Below are positions 43,095 through 52,801 of a stretch of DNA of 61,842 nt, piece after piece. The number at the start of each line of letters is the position of its first letter. The stretch's first letter is position 1. Below the pieces are notes generated by a model. It was not told where the DNA came from. It searched no databases and saw only the letters and a list, made by a program, of their open reading frames with translations. Made by a program: the position numbers and the translations under genes. Source of the DNA: Geothermobacter sp964441925 (lineage in GTDB: Bacteria; Desulfobacterota; Desulfuromonadia; Desulfuromonadales; Geothermobacteraceae); the NCBI GenBank assembly GCA_964441925.1, contig CAYTVY010000001.1, positions 1 to 61,842 of the forward strand, written 5' to 3'.

Positions 43095-44492
43095 TCACTG
43101 GGCCGCATCGGCCTGATGCTTGACGACATCGGCCCGGGATTTGGCGGCGGCGATTTCGGCCTTCACCGCATTGAAGCGTGCTTCCGAGAGATCGTAGCGC
43201 CGCATGATCAGAATCGCCGACATCCACAGGCCAAAGGGCAGCATCGAATAGAGAATGCGAATGCCAAGAAGAGCGTTCGGCGTCTGGCCGGCGCTGCCGT
43301 TGGCGCTCTCGAAACCGAAGGCGGACAGCCCCAGGCTGACCAGAAAGGCGCCGGCCGCCATGCCCAGCTTGCGGCAAAAGGCCCAGGCTCCGAAAATGGC
43401 GCCTTCGCGTCGCTCGCCGGTTTTCAGCTCATCCACTTCCACCGTGTCGGGCACCATCGAATTGGGCAGCAACTGATTGGCGGCATCGCCGACGCCGGCC
43501 AGCAGCAGCACCGCAAACAGCCAATAATAATATTCCGCCGGAATGATCAGGGCCGGCAGGCTCATCACCGCGCTGATCGCCAGCGCCCACAGGTAGGTCT
43601 CGCGCTTGCCGAAGCGCCGCGCCACCGCCACCCAAAAGGGCGTTGCCACGGTTGCGGTAATCGCGCCAATGGCGATCAGCGGGCCGATGATCCTGGCATC
43701 CGCCTTCATCACGAAAGTGAGCAGATAGATCAAGGTGGTGGCGCTGGCGCCGATCGCCAGGTTCTGCATCAAAAACGCCAGCCACAGAATCTGATAGGGG
43801 CGGTTTTCCCTTATCGCCCGGTATTCGGCCCGCAGGTTGAAACCATGGACCGGCCGCTCGAGGCGCGGCGCCCTCTTGGTGGTGAGAAAAGCGCACAGTC
43901 CGGCCGCCACCATCAACGCCCCGAACACCGCCCCCATCAGCCGGAACCCGTCGGCCAGCGTGGCTTGCGAGGAAAACAGCCAGGGCGCGACGGTGACCGA
44001 AAGGACGATGCCGAGGCGCGCCGCAATCATCTTGTAGCCGGTCAGGCTGGTCCGCTCCTTGTAATCGTTGGTCATCTCGGCCGCCATCGACGAGTACGGC
44101 ACGTCGTAAATCGTGTACGCCGTGCTGGCGACCAGATAGGCCAGTGTGACATAGACGACCCGGGCCCATTCATCGGACCAGTCGGGCACCGCGAAAATCA
44201 GAAAGAATGCCGGGCCGAACAGAAGACTTCCGGCCAGAAGATAGGGCCGCCGGCGCCCCAGGCGGGTCTTGGTGTGATCGGAAATGGCCCCCATGATGGG
44301 ATCGGTGATGACGTCCCACAACCGCGGGATCAGCAACGCGATGCCGGCCCAGACCGGCGAGATGTCGATCGCTTCGGTAAGAAAGAACAGGAGATAGATC
44401 ATGGTGATGCCGACATAGGTGGCAATCCCCAGCTCACCCGTGGCCCAGCCAAGCTGTATGCGAAGCGGCAGCTTTCGGCTATCGGGCGGCAT
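43095..44492 (-). CDS. GPH-family sugar:cation symporter
   Basis: This 465-residue inner-membrane protein has about 12 helices and the MelB/GPH signature DPIMGAISDHTKTRLGRRRP in the first loops. The family takes up glycosides, pentoses and hexuronates with Na+ or H+. The start at 44492 follows GAGGGCACC. It is divergent from the TonB receptor at 44967, with FadR-like palindromes in the intervening region. The receptor, carrier and catabolic enzymes thus seem to be one regulon for a deoxy-sugar or its glycoside. Confidence 0.87.
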   Translation of the reverse strand: MPPDSRKLPLRIQLGWATGELGIATYVGITMIYLLFFLTEAIDISPVWAGIALLIPRLWDVITDPIMGAISDHTKTRLGRRRPYLLAGSLLFGPAFFLIFAVPDWSDEWARVVYVTLAYLVASTAYTIYDVPYSSMAAEMTNDYKERTSLTGYKMIAARLGIVLSVTVAPWLFSSQATLADGFRLMGAVFGALMVAAGLCAFLTTKRAPRLERPVHGFNLRAEYRAIRENRPYQILWLAFLMQNLAIGASATTLIYLLTFVMKADARIIGPLIAIGAITATVATPFWVAVARRFGKRETYLWALAISAVMSLPALIIPAEYYYWLFAVLLLAGVGDAANQLLPNSMVPDTVEVDELKTGERREGAIFGAWAFCRKLGMAAGAFLVSLGLSAFGFESANGSAGQTPNALLGIRILYSMLPFGLWMSAILIMRRYDLSEARFNAVKAEIAAAKSRADVVKHQADAAQ

Positions 44493-44650
44493 CAGGTGCC
44501 CTCGACTCCCGCGCAGCCGCGTCGAATCGGCCGCAGGAACAGCGGCTGTCCGATCCTGCGCCAGCTGTGCGCCCGGCAAAATCCGACTGACACGCGCCTC
44601 CCTGCAACCAATGGCGCCCGGTGACCGGAAGCGAATCGGCGGATGCTGCT

Positions 44651-44667
44651 AAATGGTCTGACCATTT
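44651..44667. promoter_or_regulatory. FadR-type GntR operator (perfect palindrome)
   Basis: AAATGGTC-T-GACCATTT is a perfect 17-base palindrome. The core TGGTCnGACCA is the form bound by FadR-subfamily GntR regulators, and such a regulator is encoded at 48577. The site lies 159 bases before the symporter start, in the region shared with the divergent receptor. Confidence 0.72.
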
Positions 44668-44850
44668 GCAGAACTTGCGCCATCATGCCTGTGCAAGTCA
44701 AGCCATCGGGGGGCACGACCGTTGCGCGTTCCTGCCCAGGCGTCGTGATCTCCGGGGTGGAACTGCCGCCGGCGGCATTCGAAAGCGAGGAATCGTCAAG
44801 CCACACCTGAGAGGCATTCAAAACCACCGGCCGCGGCAGTCGCAAAACCG

Positions 44851-44880
44851 TTGACATTGTGTTAAATTGGTCTTACCAAT
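44851..44880 (+). promoter_or_regulatory. Promoter and operator of the TonB receptor
   Basis: TTGACA (44851-44856) is followed 18 bases later by ACCAAT. ATTGGTC-T-TACCAAT (44866-44880), a near-perfect palindrome of the FadR type, covers the -10 region. The same TTGACA-to-ACCAAT distance recurs at 48197-48226 upstream of the GntR gene. A bound regulator would block this promoter. Confidence 0.65.
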
Positions 44881-44966
44881 ATTTCATCATACCATTTTTA
44901 AGCTGAGGTGATGTGGCCGGATCACAAGAAAAACAGATCGATCCGGACAAAGATCGGGGAGGTCCC

Positions 44967-47096
44967 ATGACCACGAAAATGCCAAGGGCTGCGGCCTTCG
45001 GCCTGGCAATGCTGGCTTCAGCGGCGTTGGCCGGCCCGGTGTTCGCACAGGCGCAGACCGACAAAGACGAGGCGTCCGCGACGGAGGCCGTGATCGAAGA
45101 GATTACGGTGACCGCGCAAAAACGGGCCGAGCGGTTGCAGGACGTGCCGTTGGCCGTGACCGCGATTACCGATGACGACCTGGACACCAAACAGATCGTT
45201 AACCTCGAAGATATCCGGCGGCTGGTTCCCAATCTGTGGCTTGAACAGGCGCTGACGGGAACCACGACGCCCAAGATGTTCCTGCGCGGCATCGGCGTCG
45301 ATAACCAGGTCTTTTCCTTCGATACGCCGATTGGAATTTACTTTGACGGCGTCTATATCGCCCGGGTAACCGGTGCCTTGATCGACCTGTTCGACGTCGA
45401 GCGAATTGAGTTTCTGCGCGGCCCCCAGGGCACGCTGTTCGGCCGCAACAGCAGCGTCGGCGCCTTGCGGATCATCAACAAGCTGCCCGACCTCGAAGAA
45501 CCGGAAATGAAGGCCGAACTGGCCTACGGCACCAAGGATCAGGTCAACGCCCGGTTCGCCGTCAGCGCTCCGCTGATCGATGGCAAGCTCGGCTTCCGGG
45601 TGACCTTCCTGTCCCGGACCAACGACGGCTTTCAGGTCAATCTGACCACTGGCGAGCGCACCATGGACAACAACATCAATGCCGGCCGCGCTGCTTTGCT
45701 TTACCGACCGAATGAAAATCTTGACATCATCCTGCGCGGCGATTTCATGATCGATCACAGCAAGCCGACGGTCGGATCAAACTTCCGGATCAATCCCGAC
45801 AACGACATCTATACGTATGAGGCGACACCGGAAGCGCGCCTGGTAAACCAGGTGGAGCCCTGGGGTGTCTCCGGCACCATCAAGGCCGCCTTCTCGGCGT
45901 TCGAGCTGACCTGGATTACCGCCTATCGTGAACTCAAATACCGCAACGCCGGCGATGTCGACGGGCGTGCCGATGTGCGCAGCTTCGAAGTCGACCGCCA
46001 GGACCTGAACGAGTGGCAGTTCACCCAGGAAGCCTACCTCAACAGCGACCGGCTTGGCGGCCTGCCGCTGGAATGGACGGCCGGTGTCTTTTACCTTCAT
46101 GAACAAAACAGCTTTGCCTGGGCCTTGCGGATCTTTGCGCCGCCGACCACCCAGTTCTTCGATCAGGACACCGATACCTTTGCGATCTACGGTCAGGGAA
46201 CCTACCCGATCACCGAGCGCGCCAGCATCACCGCCGGGGTCCGTTATACCTATGAAAAGAAAGCGCTGACCGCGACCCAGAATTTTGCCGATGGCACGCC
46301 CAACACCGACTTCCTGTTCGATGATGCGATCACCGCCAACAAGGTGAACTGGCATGCGTCCGGCGACTACAAGGTGACCGAGAATGTGATGTTGTACGTG
46401 ACCGCGGGCACGGCGTTCCGAAGCGGCGGTTTCAACGGCAGTGCTCGCGATGTCGCCTCGATCCTGAGCGGCAGCTTCGGTCCCGAGGACTCGTTTACCG
46501 TCGAGGGTGGCTTCAAGTCCGACTGGTTCGACCGGCATCTGCGGCTGAACGTCGACTATTTCTATGCCGACTACAGCAATCTGCAGCTGGCTGTGACCAG
46601 GACCGACGGGACCATCACCACGACCAATGTGTCCGCCACCGTCAAGGGCGTCGAACTGGAACTGGTGGCGGTTCCGGTGCCCGGTCTCGAGATCACCGGC
46701 ACCCTGGGCACCATGGACGACAACATCAAGGACTCGCTGCTGGTGCTCAAGAATACGCCGTCCATCCAGTTCCGGATCGGTGCCATCTATTCGGTTCCGC
46801 TTGGCGGAGCAATCGGCGGAATCTTTCGAATTGGCGGCGATATCAGCCACAGCTCAAGCACATTCGCCGACACCAACAACCGGCCCGGAACCTTTGTCCC
46901 ATCTTACGAGATCTACAATGCCCAGGTCGCTTACACGACCGAAGATGGGCGGTGGCAGTTCAAGTTCAGCGGCCAGAATATCAGCAACACGTTCTATCCG
47001 ACCCACTCCTTCGACATTGCCGGCGGGTTCATTTCCAGTGTCCATTTCCCCAACACGCCGAGGCGGTGGCTGTTCACCATCACCTATCGCGGCTGA
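44967..47096 (+). CDS. TonB-dependent outer-membrane receptor
   Basis: This 709-residue receptor has a signal peptide (AMLASAALAGPVFAQ), the TonB-box-like EEITVTAQKRAERLQ, a plug with LRGPQGTLFGRN and a barrel ending FTITYRG. The ATG at 44967 is used because GGGGAGG lies just upstream; an upstream in-frame ATG lacks such a site. It is less related to receptors A and B than they are to each other. It is followed after 20 bases by an esterase, suggesting import of an acylated sugar or glycoside. Its promoter carries a FadR-type site. Confidence 0.92.
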   Translation: MTTKMPRAAAFGLAMLASAALAGPVFAQAQTDKDEASATEAVIEEITVTAQKRAERLQDVPLAVTAITDDDLDTKQIVNLEDIRRLVPNLWLEQALTGTTTPKMFLRGIGVDNQVFSFDTPIGIYFDGVYIARVTGALIDLFDVERIEFLRGPQGTLFGRNSSVGALRIINKLPDLEEPEMKAELAYGTKDQVNARFAVSAPLIDGKLGFRVTFLSRTNDGFQVNLTTGERTMDNNINAGRAALLYRPNENLDIILRGDFMIDHSKPTVGSNFRINPDNDIYTYEATPEARLVNQVEPWGVSGTIKAAFSAFELTWITAYRELKYRNAGDVDGRADVRSFEVDRQDLNEWQFTQEAYLNSDRLGGLPLEWTAGVFYLHEQNSFAWALRIFAPPTTQFFDQDTDTFAIYGQGTYPITERASITAGVRYTYEKKALTATQNFADGTPNTDFLFDDAITANKVNWHASGDYKVTENVMLYVTAGTAFRSGGFNGSARDVASILSGSFGPEDSFTVEGGFKSDWFDRHLRLNVDYFYADYSNLQLAVTRTDGTITTTNVSATVKGVELELVAVPVPGLEITGTLGTMDDNIKDSLLVLKNTPSIQFRIGAIYSVPLGGAIGGIFRIGGDISHSSSTFADTNNRPGTFVPSYEIYNAQVAYTTEDGRWQFKFSGQNISNTFYPTHSFDIAGGFISSVHFPNTPRRWLFTITYRG

Positions 47097-47116
47097 CGCC
47101 CGGCGTATACGGATCG

Positions 47117-48091
47117 ATGGCCGAATCCGACGCGTATCCTCCGGCCAGCTCCGGCATCGACCCCCAGATGAAGACCATACTGGGGGCGATGCTGGAGCGC
47201 CGGGCGGAGCGGGCGCCGATGGCCGAGCTCAGCCCGCCCGAGCTGCGGGCCCGGGCGGCTGCCGATCTGGCCTATTGGAACCAGAACCCGCCGCCTTTGC
47301 CGGCCATTGACGACCATGCCATTCCCGGGGCTTTCGGCCCCACTCGCATCCGCGTCTATCACCCGGTGGAAAGTGAATCCCCGCTGCCTGCACTGGTCTA
47401 CTTTCATGGCGGCGGCTGGGTCATCGGTGATCTGGAGACCGAGGACCTCAAGCTCCGATATCTGGCCCGCCATTCCCATTGTGCGGTGATTTCGGTCGAT
47501 TATGTTCTCGCCCCCGAACACAAGTTCCCCGACCCGGTCGACGACTGTCTGGCGGCCAGCCGCTGGATCGCCCAACACGGCCCCGAGCTTGGCATCGATC
47601 CCGAACGCCTGGCGTTGGGTGGAGCGTCCGCCGGCGCTCATCTGGCGCTGGCAACGGCCATTCGCCTGCGCGATGCCGGCGAGAACTGGCTCAGGGCGCT
47701 GCTGTTGTTCTACGGCGTGTTTTCGGCCCGCACAGACACGCCGTCGCGTCACTTGTTCGGCAACGGGGACTTCGGCCTGACCAAAGAGGACATGGACTTC
47801 TTTCTGTCCCGGTTTCTCCGCCATCCGAGTCAAAAGACCGAGCCGCTGGTCTCGCCGCTGGACGCCGACCTCGCCGGCCTGCCGCCAACAATCTTGATCG
47901 CCGCCGAACTAGACCCCTTGCGCGACGATAGCCGCGACCTGGCTGCCCGGCTGCAAGCCGCAGATGTCCTGGTCACTTGCCGGGAATATGCCGGTGTCGT
48001 GCATGGATTCACCTTGATGATCAAGGCCCTCGATGTGGCCGGACAGGCGGTCCGGGAGGCCGGGACGGCACTGCGGAATGTCCTTGACTGA
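47117..48091 (+). CDS. HSL-family alpha/beta hydrolase
   Basis: This 324-residue esterase has FHGGGWVIGD for the oxyanion hole, SVDYVLAPEHKFPDPVDDC, the nucleophile elbow in GGASAGAHLA, the acid in ELDPLRDD and the histidine in GVVHGF. The triad is complete. It is probably co-transcribed with the TonB receptor and could remove acyl groups (acetyl, feruloyl) from the imported sugar; the fold alone does not fix this. The start at 47117 is the only one that fits between the receptor stop and the HSL domain. The 480 bases after it hold no gene. Confidence 0.86.
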   Translation: MAESDAYPPASSGIDPQMKTILGAMLERRAERAPMAELSPPELRARAAADLAYWNQNPPPLPAIDDHAIPGAFGPTRIRVYHPVESESPLPALVYFHGGGWVIGDLETEDLKLRYLARHSHCAVISVDYVLAPEHKFPDPVDDCLAASRWIAQHGPELGIDPERLALGGASAGAHLALATAIRLRDAGENWLRALLLFYGVFSARTDTPSRHLFGNGDFGLTKEDMDFFLSRFLRHPSQKTEPLVSPLDADLAGLPPTILIAAELDPLRDDSRDLAARLQAADVLVTCREYAGVVHGFTLMIKALDVAGQAVREAGTALRNVLD

Positions 48092-48576
48092 GCAGCCAAG
48101 CGCCGACCCCGCCGGCGCCTGTCGGCGAGCCGTGCCGACGCCGGTCGATCACGGGTTCGGTGCCCCCGGAGATGATGCGGTGCCACCGACTTCAACTTGA
48201 CAGCGTGGGCAAATGGACTTACCAATATACCTTGTTGGAGACGGCTTAGGGTGTCGGTCCGCTGCCGATGCGGTAGACAGAACATCGCAAAAGCCGGCCT
48301 TCGACAGTCAGATGACGAATGTGCCCGGACGATCTCTTTGTCCTCGCTGTTTTTGGGGGTAGACAGGGTCTAGACATCGTGAACCGATCAAGCGGCCGGC
48401 TTGGCCGGCGGAGGTCGTATCGCAGATGGAGCCGACACAAAGCCGTCGTCCGGTGGCACACACAAGATATCATGTGATACCCGCGGCAGATGTCAGCGGA
48501 GCTGCACAGCGAGATGGTCTCGGGATACGACGATTGGTCGGGCAGACACGAAAATGACCGCTGAGGAGAAACACAA
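48092..48576. other. Long upstream region of the GntR gene
   Basis: This gap of 485 bases has no coding potential that I can support. It contains a small hairpin GTCGGC-GAGCCGT-GCCGAC (48121-48139) soon after the esterase stop and the promoter-like element at 48197. A TATCA-TG-TGATA near-palindrome lies at 48468-48479, about 100 bases before the GntR start. The long leader suggests a regulated or processed transcript. Confidence 0.5.
48197..48228 (+). promoter_or_regulatory. Promoter-like element sharing the receptor promoter's layout
   Basis: TTGACA (48197-48202) and CTTACCAATAT (48218-48228) have the same relative spacing as in the receptor promoter. The palindrome is incomplete here (TGG...CCA only), so regulator binding may be weaker. 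It points toward the GntR gene 350 bases downstream. Confidence 0.5.
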
Positions 48577-49290
48577 GTGAACAGCATCGCCAAGGCCGAC
48601 GTCACGCCGATCAAACGCCAGCCGGTCGCCGAACAGGTTGCCCAGCAGTTGCTGGGGCTCATCCAGTCCGGCAATCTGCAGCCCGGTCAGCAGCTTCCGC
48701 CCGAACGCGAGCTGGCGAAAATACTCGATGTCAGCCGGCCGAGCCTGCGCGAGGCCCTGCGCGCCCTGTCATTGCTCGGCGTCATCAACATTCGCCAGGG
48801 AGGCGGCGTCTTCGTGTCATCTCTCGAGCCGGAGGCGCTGCTGGGGCCGCTGCATTTCTTCATCAGCCTCGATGACCACAATCTCGAAGCCCTGTTCGAG
48901 GCCCGCATTCTGATCGAATCGGCGATTACCGGTCTCGCCGCCAGGCGGATTTCCGATGACCAGTTGGAGGGCTTGAGAGAGATTGTCTCGACGGCTGAGT
49001 CACATCTCGACGATCAGCAGAAATTCATTGACAACGACATTGCCTTTCATCAGGCGATCTTCGCCGCCGCCCGGAATTCCTTCATGGTCCGGGTGGCCAC
49101 GAGCCTCCACATCCTCGGTCGTGCGAGTCGCGAAATCACCGCTCAAATTCCCGGCGTCCTGAAGCGCAGCCTGGCCGACCATCGACGCATTCTCAAGGCC
49201 CTGAGCGAACACGACGCCGAAAAGGCCGCGGCGGCCATGGAAAAACATTTGAAGAATGTCCGCAACGCCTATGAAAAAAGTCACGGATGA
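48577..49290 (+). CDS. GntR-family regulator, FadR subfamily with FCD domain
   Basis: This 237-residue protein has an N-terminal winged helix-turn-helix (residues 12-80) including LPPERELAKILDVSRPSLRE, whose recognition helix is of the FadR kind. The C-terminal FCD domain retains the likely metal ligands D154, H158, H202 and H224. FCD regulators usually sense organic acids or sugar acids. It starts at a GTG behind GAGGAG. It precedes the epimerase and SDR genes and is the natural reader of the TGGTC/GACCA sites at 44651 and 44866. Ligand inferred to be a deoxy-sugar-acid intermediate. Confidence 0.9.
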   Translation: MNSIAKADVTPIKRQPVAEQVAQQLLGLIQSGNLQPGQQLPPERELAKILDVSRPSLREALRALSLLGVINIRQGGGVFVSSLEPEALLGPLHFFISLDDHNLEALFEARILIESAITGLAARRISDDQLEGLREIVSTAESHLDDQQKFIDNDIAFHQAIFAAARNSFMVRVATSLHILGRASREITAQIPGVLKRSLADHRRILKALSEHDAEKAAAAMEKHLKNVRNAYEKSHG

Positions 49291-49356
49291 TCGTGCTCGT
49301 TGTCAGCCCGGCCGCGCCGTCAGTGCGCCGCGCCCGCATGCCGACAAAGACCGACC

Positions 49357-50166
49357 ATGAAGCTGACCTGCACATCCTGGTCTTTTCCCTGTTGCACCCT
49401 GCAAGAGGTGGCGGGGATTGCAAAAGCCCTGGGAATAGACGCCATTGACGTCGGCATCGATTACCGGGCGGCGATCGACCGTGCGGCACTTTTGAGCGAG
49501 CCCGAAGCAACCGGGCGGGCGCTCCTCGATCTGGGGGTCGACCTCACCTGTTTCTATTACCGGTTCGGTCCCGGCCTGGCTGATCGCAACATCGCCGATC
49601 CCGCCCATCTCGATGACAACCTGCAGGATTTCGAACAAATCGTGAGGTTCTGCACGGCCGCCCGCATTCCGACGATTTTTCTGCTTCCCGGCATCCTCAA
49701 TCCGGGCCAGACCGTGTCCGACGCGTTGGCGGCTTCGGCCCGTTCTTTGAATGCCTTCATGCCGCTGGCCGAAGACGCCGGCATCACGCTCACCATCGAG
49801 GCTCATGTACAATCGCTGACCGAATCTCCGGCGCTTGTCGAGGAACTTCTGGCCGCCGTGCCCGGCCTCAAGCTGACCCTGGACTATTCGCATTTCGTGT
49901 GTCTGGGCTATTGCCAGGAGGACATTGATCGCCTCGCCCCGCATGCGGCGCATGTGCACCTTCGCCAGGCCAAGCCGGGCGAGCTGCAAACCAAGCTGGA
50001 CCAGGGCACAATCAACTTTCCACGGCTGATCGCGACCTTGAAAGCGGCCGGATACGACGGCTGTCTGGCGCTGGAAAACGTCCATCAGGATTACATGAAT
50101 ACGCTTTACGACGACGTGCTCACGGAGACCGTTCGCATGCGCGATCTGGTGCGGCGCTACCTATGA
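49357..50166 (+). CDS. Sugar phosphate isomerase/epimerase-like TIM barrel
   Basis: This 269-residue xylose-isomerase-like TIM barrel starts MKLTCTSWSFP. It has DYRAAID, TIEAHVQSL with the metal-binding glutamate, TLDYSHFVC (aspartate, histidine) and VHLRQAKPG, and LENVHQDY near the C-terminus. These residues form the divalent-metal site of sugar isomerases and epimerases. It overlaps the next SDR by 4 bases. In this locus it may interconvert keto-sugar acids or a sugar; phosphate is not implied despite the family name. Confidence 0.82.
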   Translation: MKLTCTSWSFPCCTLQEVAGIAKALGIDAIDVGIDYRAAIDRAALLSEPEATGRALLDLGVDLTCFYYRFGPGLADRNIADPAHLDDNLQDFEQIVRFCTAARIPTIFLLPGILNPGQTVSDALAASARSLNAFMPLAEDAGITLTIEAHVQSLTESPALVEELLAAVPGLKLTLDYSHFVCLGYCQEDIDRLAPHAAHVHLRQAKPGELQTKLDQGTINFPRLIATLKAAGYDGCLALENVHQDYMNTLYDDVLTETVRMRDLVRRYL

Positions 50167-50931
50167 CGAATGCCGTCGCCATCATCACCGGCGCCGGTGG
50201 CGGCATCGGCACGGCCACGGCGCTGGCCCTGGCGCGGGATGGCTGGCGCCTGGCACTGGCCGGTCGGCGGCCCGGCTCGTGCGACGACGCGGCCGCGGCC
50301 ATCCGCGAGAGCGGCGACGAACCGCTGGTCATCTCCTGCGACGTGACCCGCCGGAAAGACGTCGATCAGCTCGTGGGCCGGGCGCTCAACCATTTCGGCC
50401 GCATCGACGCGCTCATCAACAATGCCGGAACCATGGACCCCATCGGGCTGATCGAGGACTGCGATCCCGAGGCCTGGACCCGCGCAGTTCTGACCAATCT
50501 GGTCGGCGCCTTTTACGGCTGTCATGCGGTGCTGCCGGTTTTCCGGAAAGCCGGCACCGGCGTGATCGTGAACCTGAGCACCGGCGCCGCCTTTCACGCG
50601 CTCGAAGGCTGGAGCGCCTACTGCGCCTCCAAGGCGGGACTGGCCATGCTGACCCGGGTCTTGGCCGCCGAAGTGGCCGGCACCGGCATCCGCACCTACG
50701 GGTTTCAGCCGGGGATGGTGAATACGCCGATGACGCAGGCTGCCTTGCCTTCCGGCATCAACCGCGTTGCCGGCCTTGACCCGCGGAGCTTTCCCGGGCC
50801 TGACGAGCCGGCGGCCGCCATTGCCTGGCTGTGCCGGGAACGCCCCGCCGACCTCGACGGCGAGGAAATCGATCTGCGCGACGCAGACTTTCGCCAACGC
50901 GTCGGGCTGGCGCCGCTGAAAGGGCTGTCCG

Positions 50932-50942
<11 letters not shown>
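50163..50942 (+). CDS. Short-chain dehydrogenase/reductase
   Basis: This 259-residue classical SDR has TGAGGGIGTATALAL, NNAGTM, a catalytic serine in VNLSTGAAF and YCASK. The substrate loop reads GFQPGMVNTPMTQ. The C-terminus lacks the common GG...DGG tail: it ends GEEIDLRDADFRQR, a less usual form. It overlaps the epimerase by 4 bases and the next SDR by 11, so all are in one transcript. Arginine after beta2 (LAGRRPG) suggests NADP(H) preference, in contrast to the other SDRs here. Confidence 0.82.
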
Positions 50943-51570
<628 letters not shown>

Positions 51571-51589
51571 GAAAGGCGGAGCGCTCCCC

Positions 51590-52801
51590 GTGTCAGCAAA
51601 AACCGAAATCGTCGATTTGCGGGCCTATACGGTGGCCGAAAAGGGTGCCGGCGGAGAATATCACGACCGCCCCCAAGGCCACTGGCTGGTGGATTCGCTG
51701 ATCGCCAACCCGATGTCCGGATATCCCGAATACAGGGCCTCGCGAACAAGCTGGGGCATCGGTGTTCTGGGTAGTATCGTCGTCGAGGTCGAGACCGCCG
51801 GCGGTATCATTGGTGTTGCTACCGGACTGGGCGGTGATCCGGCGTGCTTTCTGATCGAGAAGCATTTCCGCCGCTTCGTGGTCGGGTCGGATGTGCGCGA
51901 TACGGCGCGCATCTGGGACCAGATGTTCCGAGCCAGCCTGCCCTATGGCCGAAAAGGGCTGGCGCTGGCGGCGCTCAGCGTCGTCGATCTCGCACTTTGG
52001 GACGTCCTTGGCCTGTTGCGCAACGAGCCGGTCTACAAGCTGATCGGCGGCGAAACGCGCGAGGCCATCGCCGTTTATCAGACCGGACCGCGCGCCGATC
52101 TGTCCAAGGAGATGGGCTTCATGGGCGCCAAGGTGCCGCTCCCCCACGGACCCGCCGACGGCCTCGAAGGCCTGAAGGCCAACGTTGCCTTCCTGGCGGC
52201 ACAGCGTGATGCCGTCGGCCCCGACTTTCCGCTGATGGTCGATTGCTATATGGCCCTCGATGTACCTTATGCGGTCGATCTGGCCAAGGCGGTGGAGCCT
52301 CTGGGCATCTACTGGCTTGAGGAATGTCTGCCGCCCGATGACGTCGATGGCTACCGCCTGCTCAAAGCCCGGGTGCCGACCATGCGCTGGACCACCGGCG
52401 AGCATGAATACACCCGCTACGGCTTTCGCCGGCTGATTGCCGAGCGAGCCATCGACATCCTGCAGCCCGATGTCATGTGGGTGGGCGGCCTGACCGAGCT
52501 GCTGCGCATCTCGGCGATGGCCGCGGCCTATGATATTCCGGTGGTGCCCCATGGCAGCGGCGCCTACAGCTATCACTTCGTGATGTCGCAGCCGCACTCA
52601 CCCTTCGTCGAATATCTCAACACCAGCCCCGATGGCGATCGTATTTTGCCGGTCTTCGGCAATCTGTTCGTGGACGAGCCATTGCCCCGTGATGGCCGCG
52701 TGCGGCCGCCCGACGCGCCGGGCTGGGGCCTCGAACTCAACCGCGAGGCAGTGACCCTGCATCGCCCCTATGACGGAGGAGCGAGCCATGAACCGCTATG
52801 A
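51590..52801 (+). CDS. rhmD: L-rhamnonate dehydratase-like enolase-superfamily enzyme
   Basis: This 403-residue protein closely follows the L-rhamnonate dehydratase pattern. It has AEKGAGGEYHD near the N-terminus, NPMSGYPEYRASRTSWGI, GPRADLSKEMGFMGAKVPL, and VDCYMALDV with the first metal ligand. These are followed by WLEECLPPDD, TGEHEYTRYGF, DILQPDVMWVGG and VPHGSGAYSYH. These match known RhmD landmarks, including length, and differ from the longer L-fuconate dehydratases (about 440). It dehydrates a 6-deoxy-L-sugar acid to the 2-keto-3-deoxy acid. It starts at a GTG behind a purine-rich stretch. Its end overlaps the next SDR by 14 bases. Acceptance of L-fuconate is conceivable but not shown. 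Confidence 0.88.
   Translation: MSAKTEIVDLRAYTVAEKGAGGEYHDRPQGHWLVDSLIANPMSGYPEYRASRTSWGIGVLGSIVVEVETAGGIIGVATGLGGDPACFLIEKHFRRFVVGSDVRDTARIWDQMFRASLPYGRKGLALAALSVVDLALWDVLGLLRNEPVYKLIGGETREAIAVYQTGPRADLSKEMGFMGAKVPLPHGPADGLEGLKANVAFLAAQRDAVGPDFPLMVDCYMALDVPYAVDLAKAVEPLGIYWLEECLPPDDVDGYRLLKARVPTMRWTTGEHEYTRYGFRRLIAERAIDILQPDVMWVGGLTELLRISAMAAAYDIPVVPHGSGAYSYHFVMSQPHSPFVEYLNTSPDGDRILPVFGNLFVDEPLPRDGRVRPPDAPGWGLELNREAVTLHRPYDGGASHEPL

Noticed and set aside
48121..48139. Terminator after the esterase at 47117-48091
   Set aside because: The GTCGGC/GCCGAC stem is only six pairs and no T-run follows on either strand.
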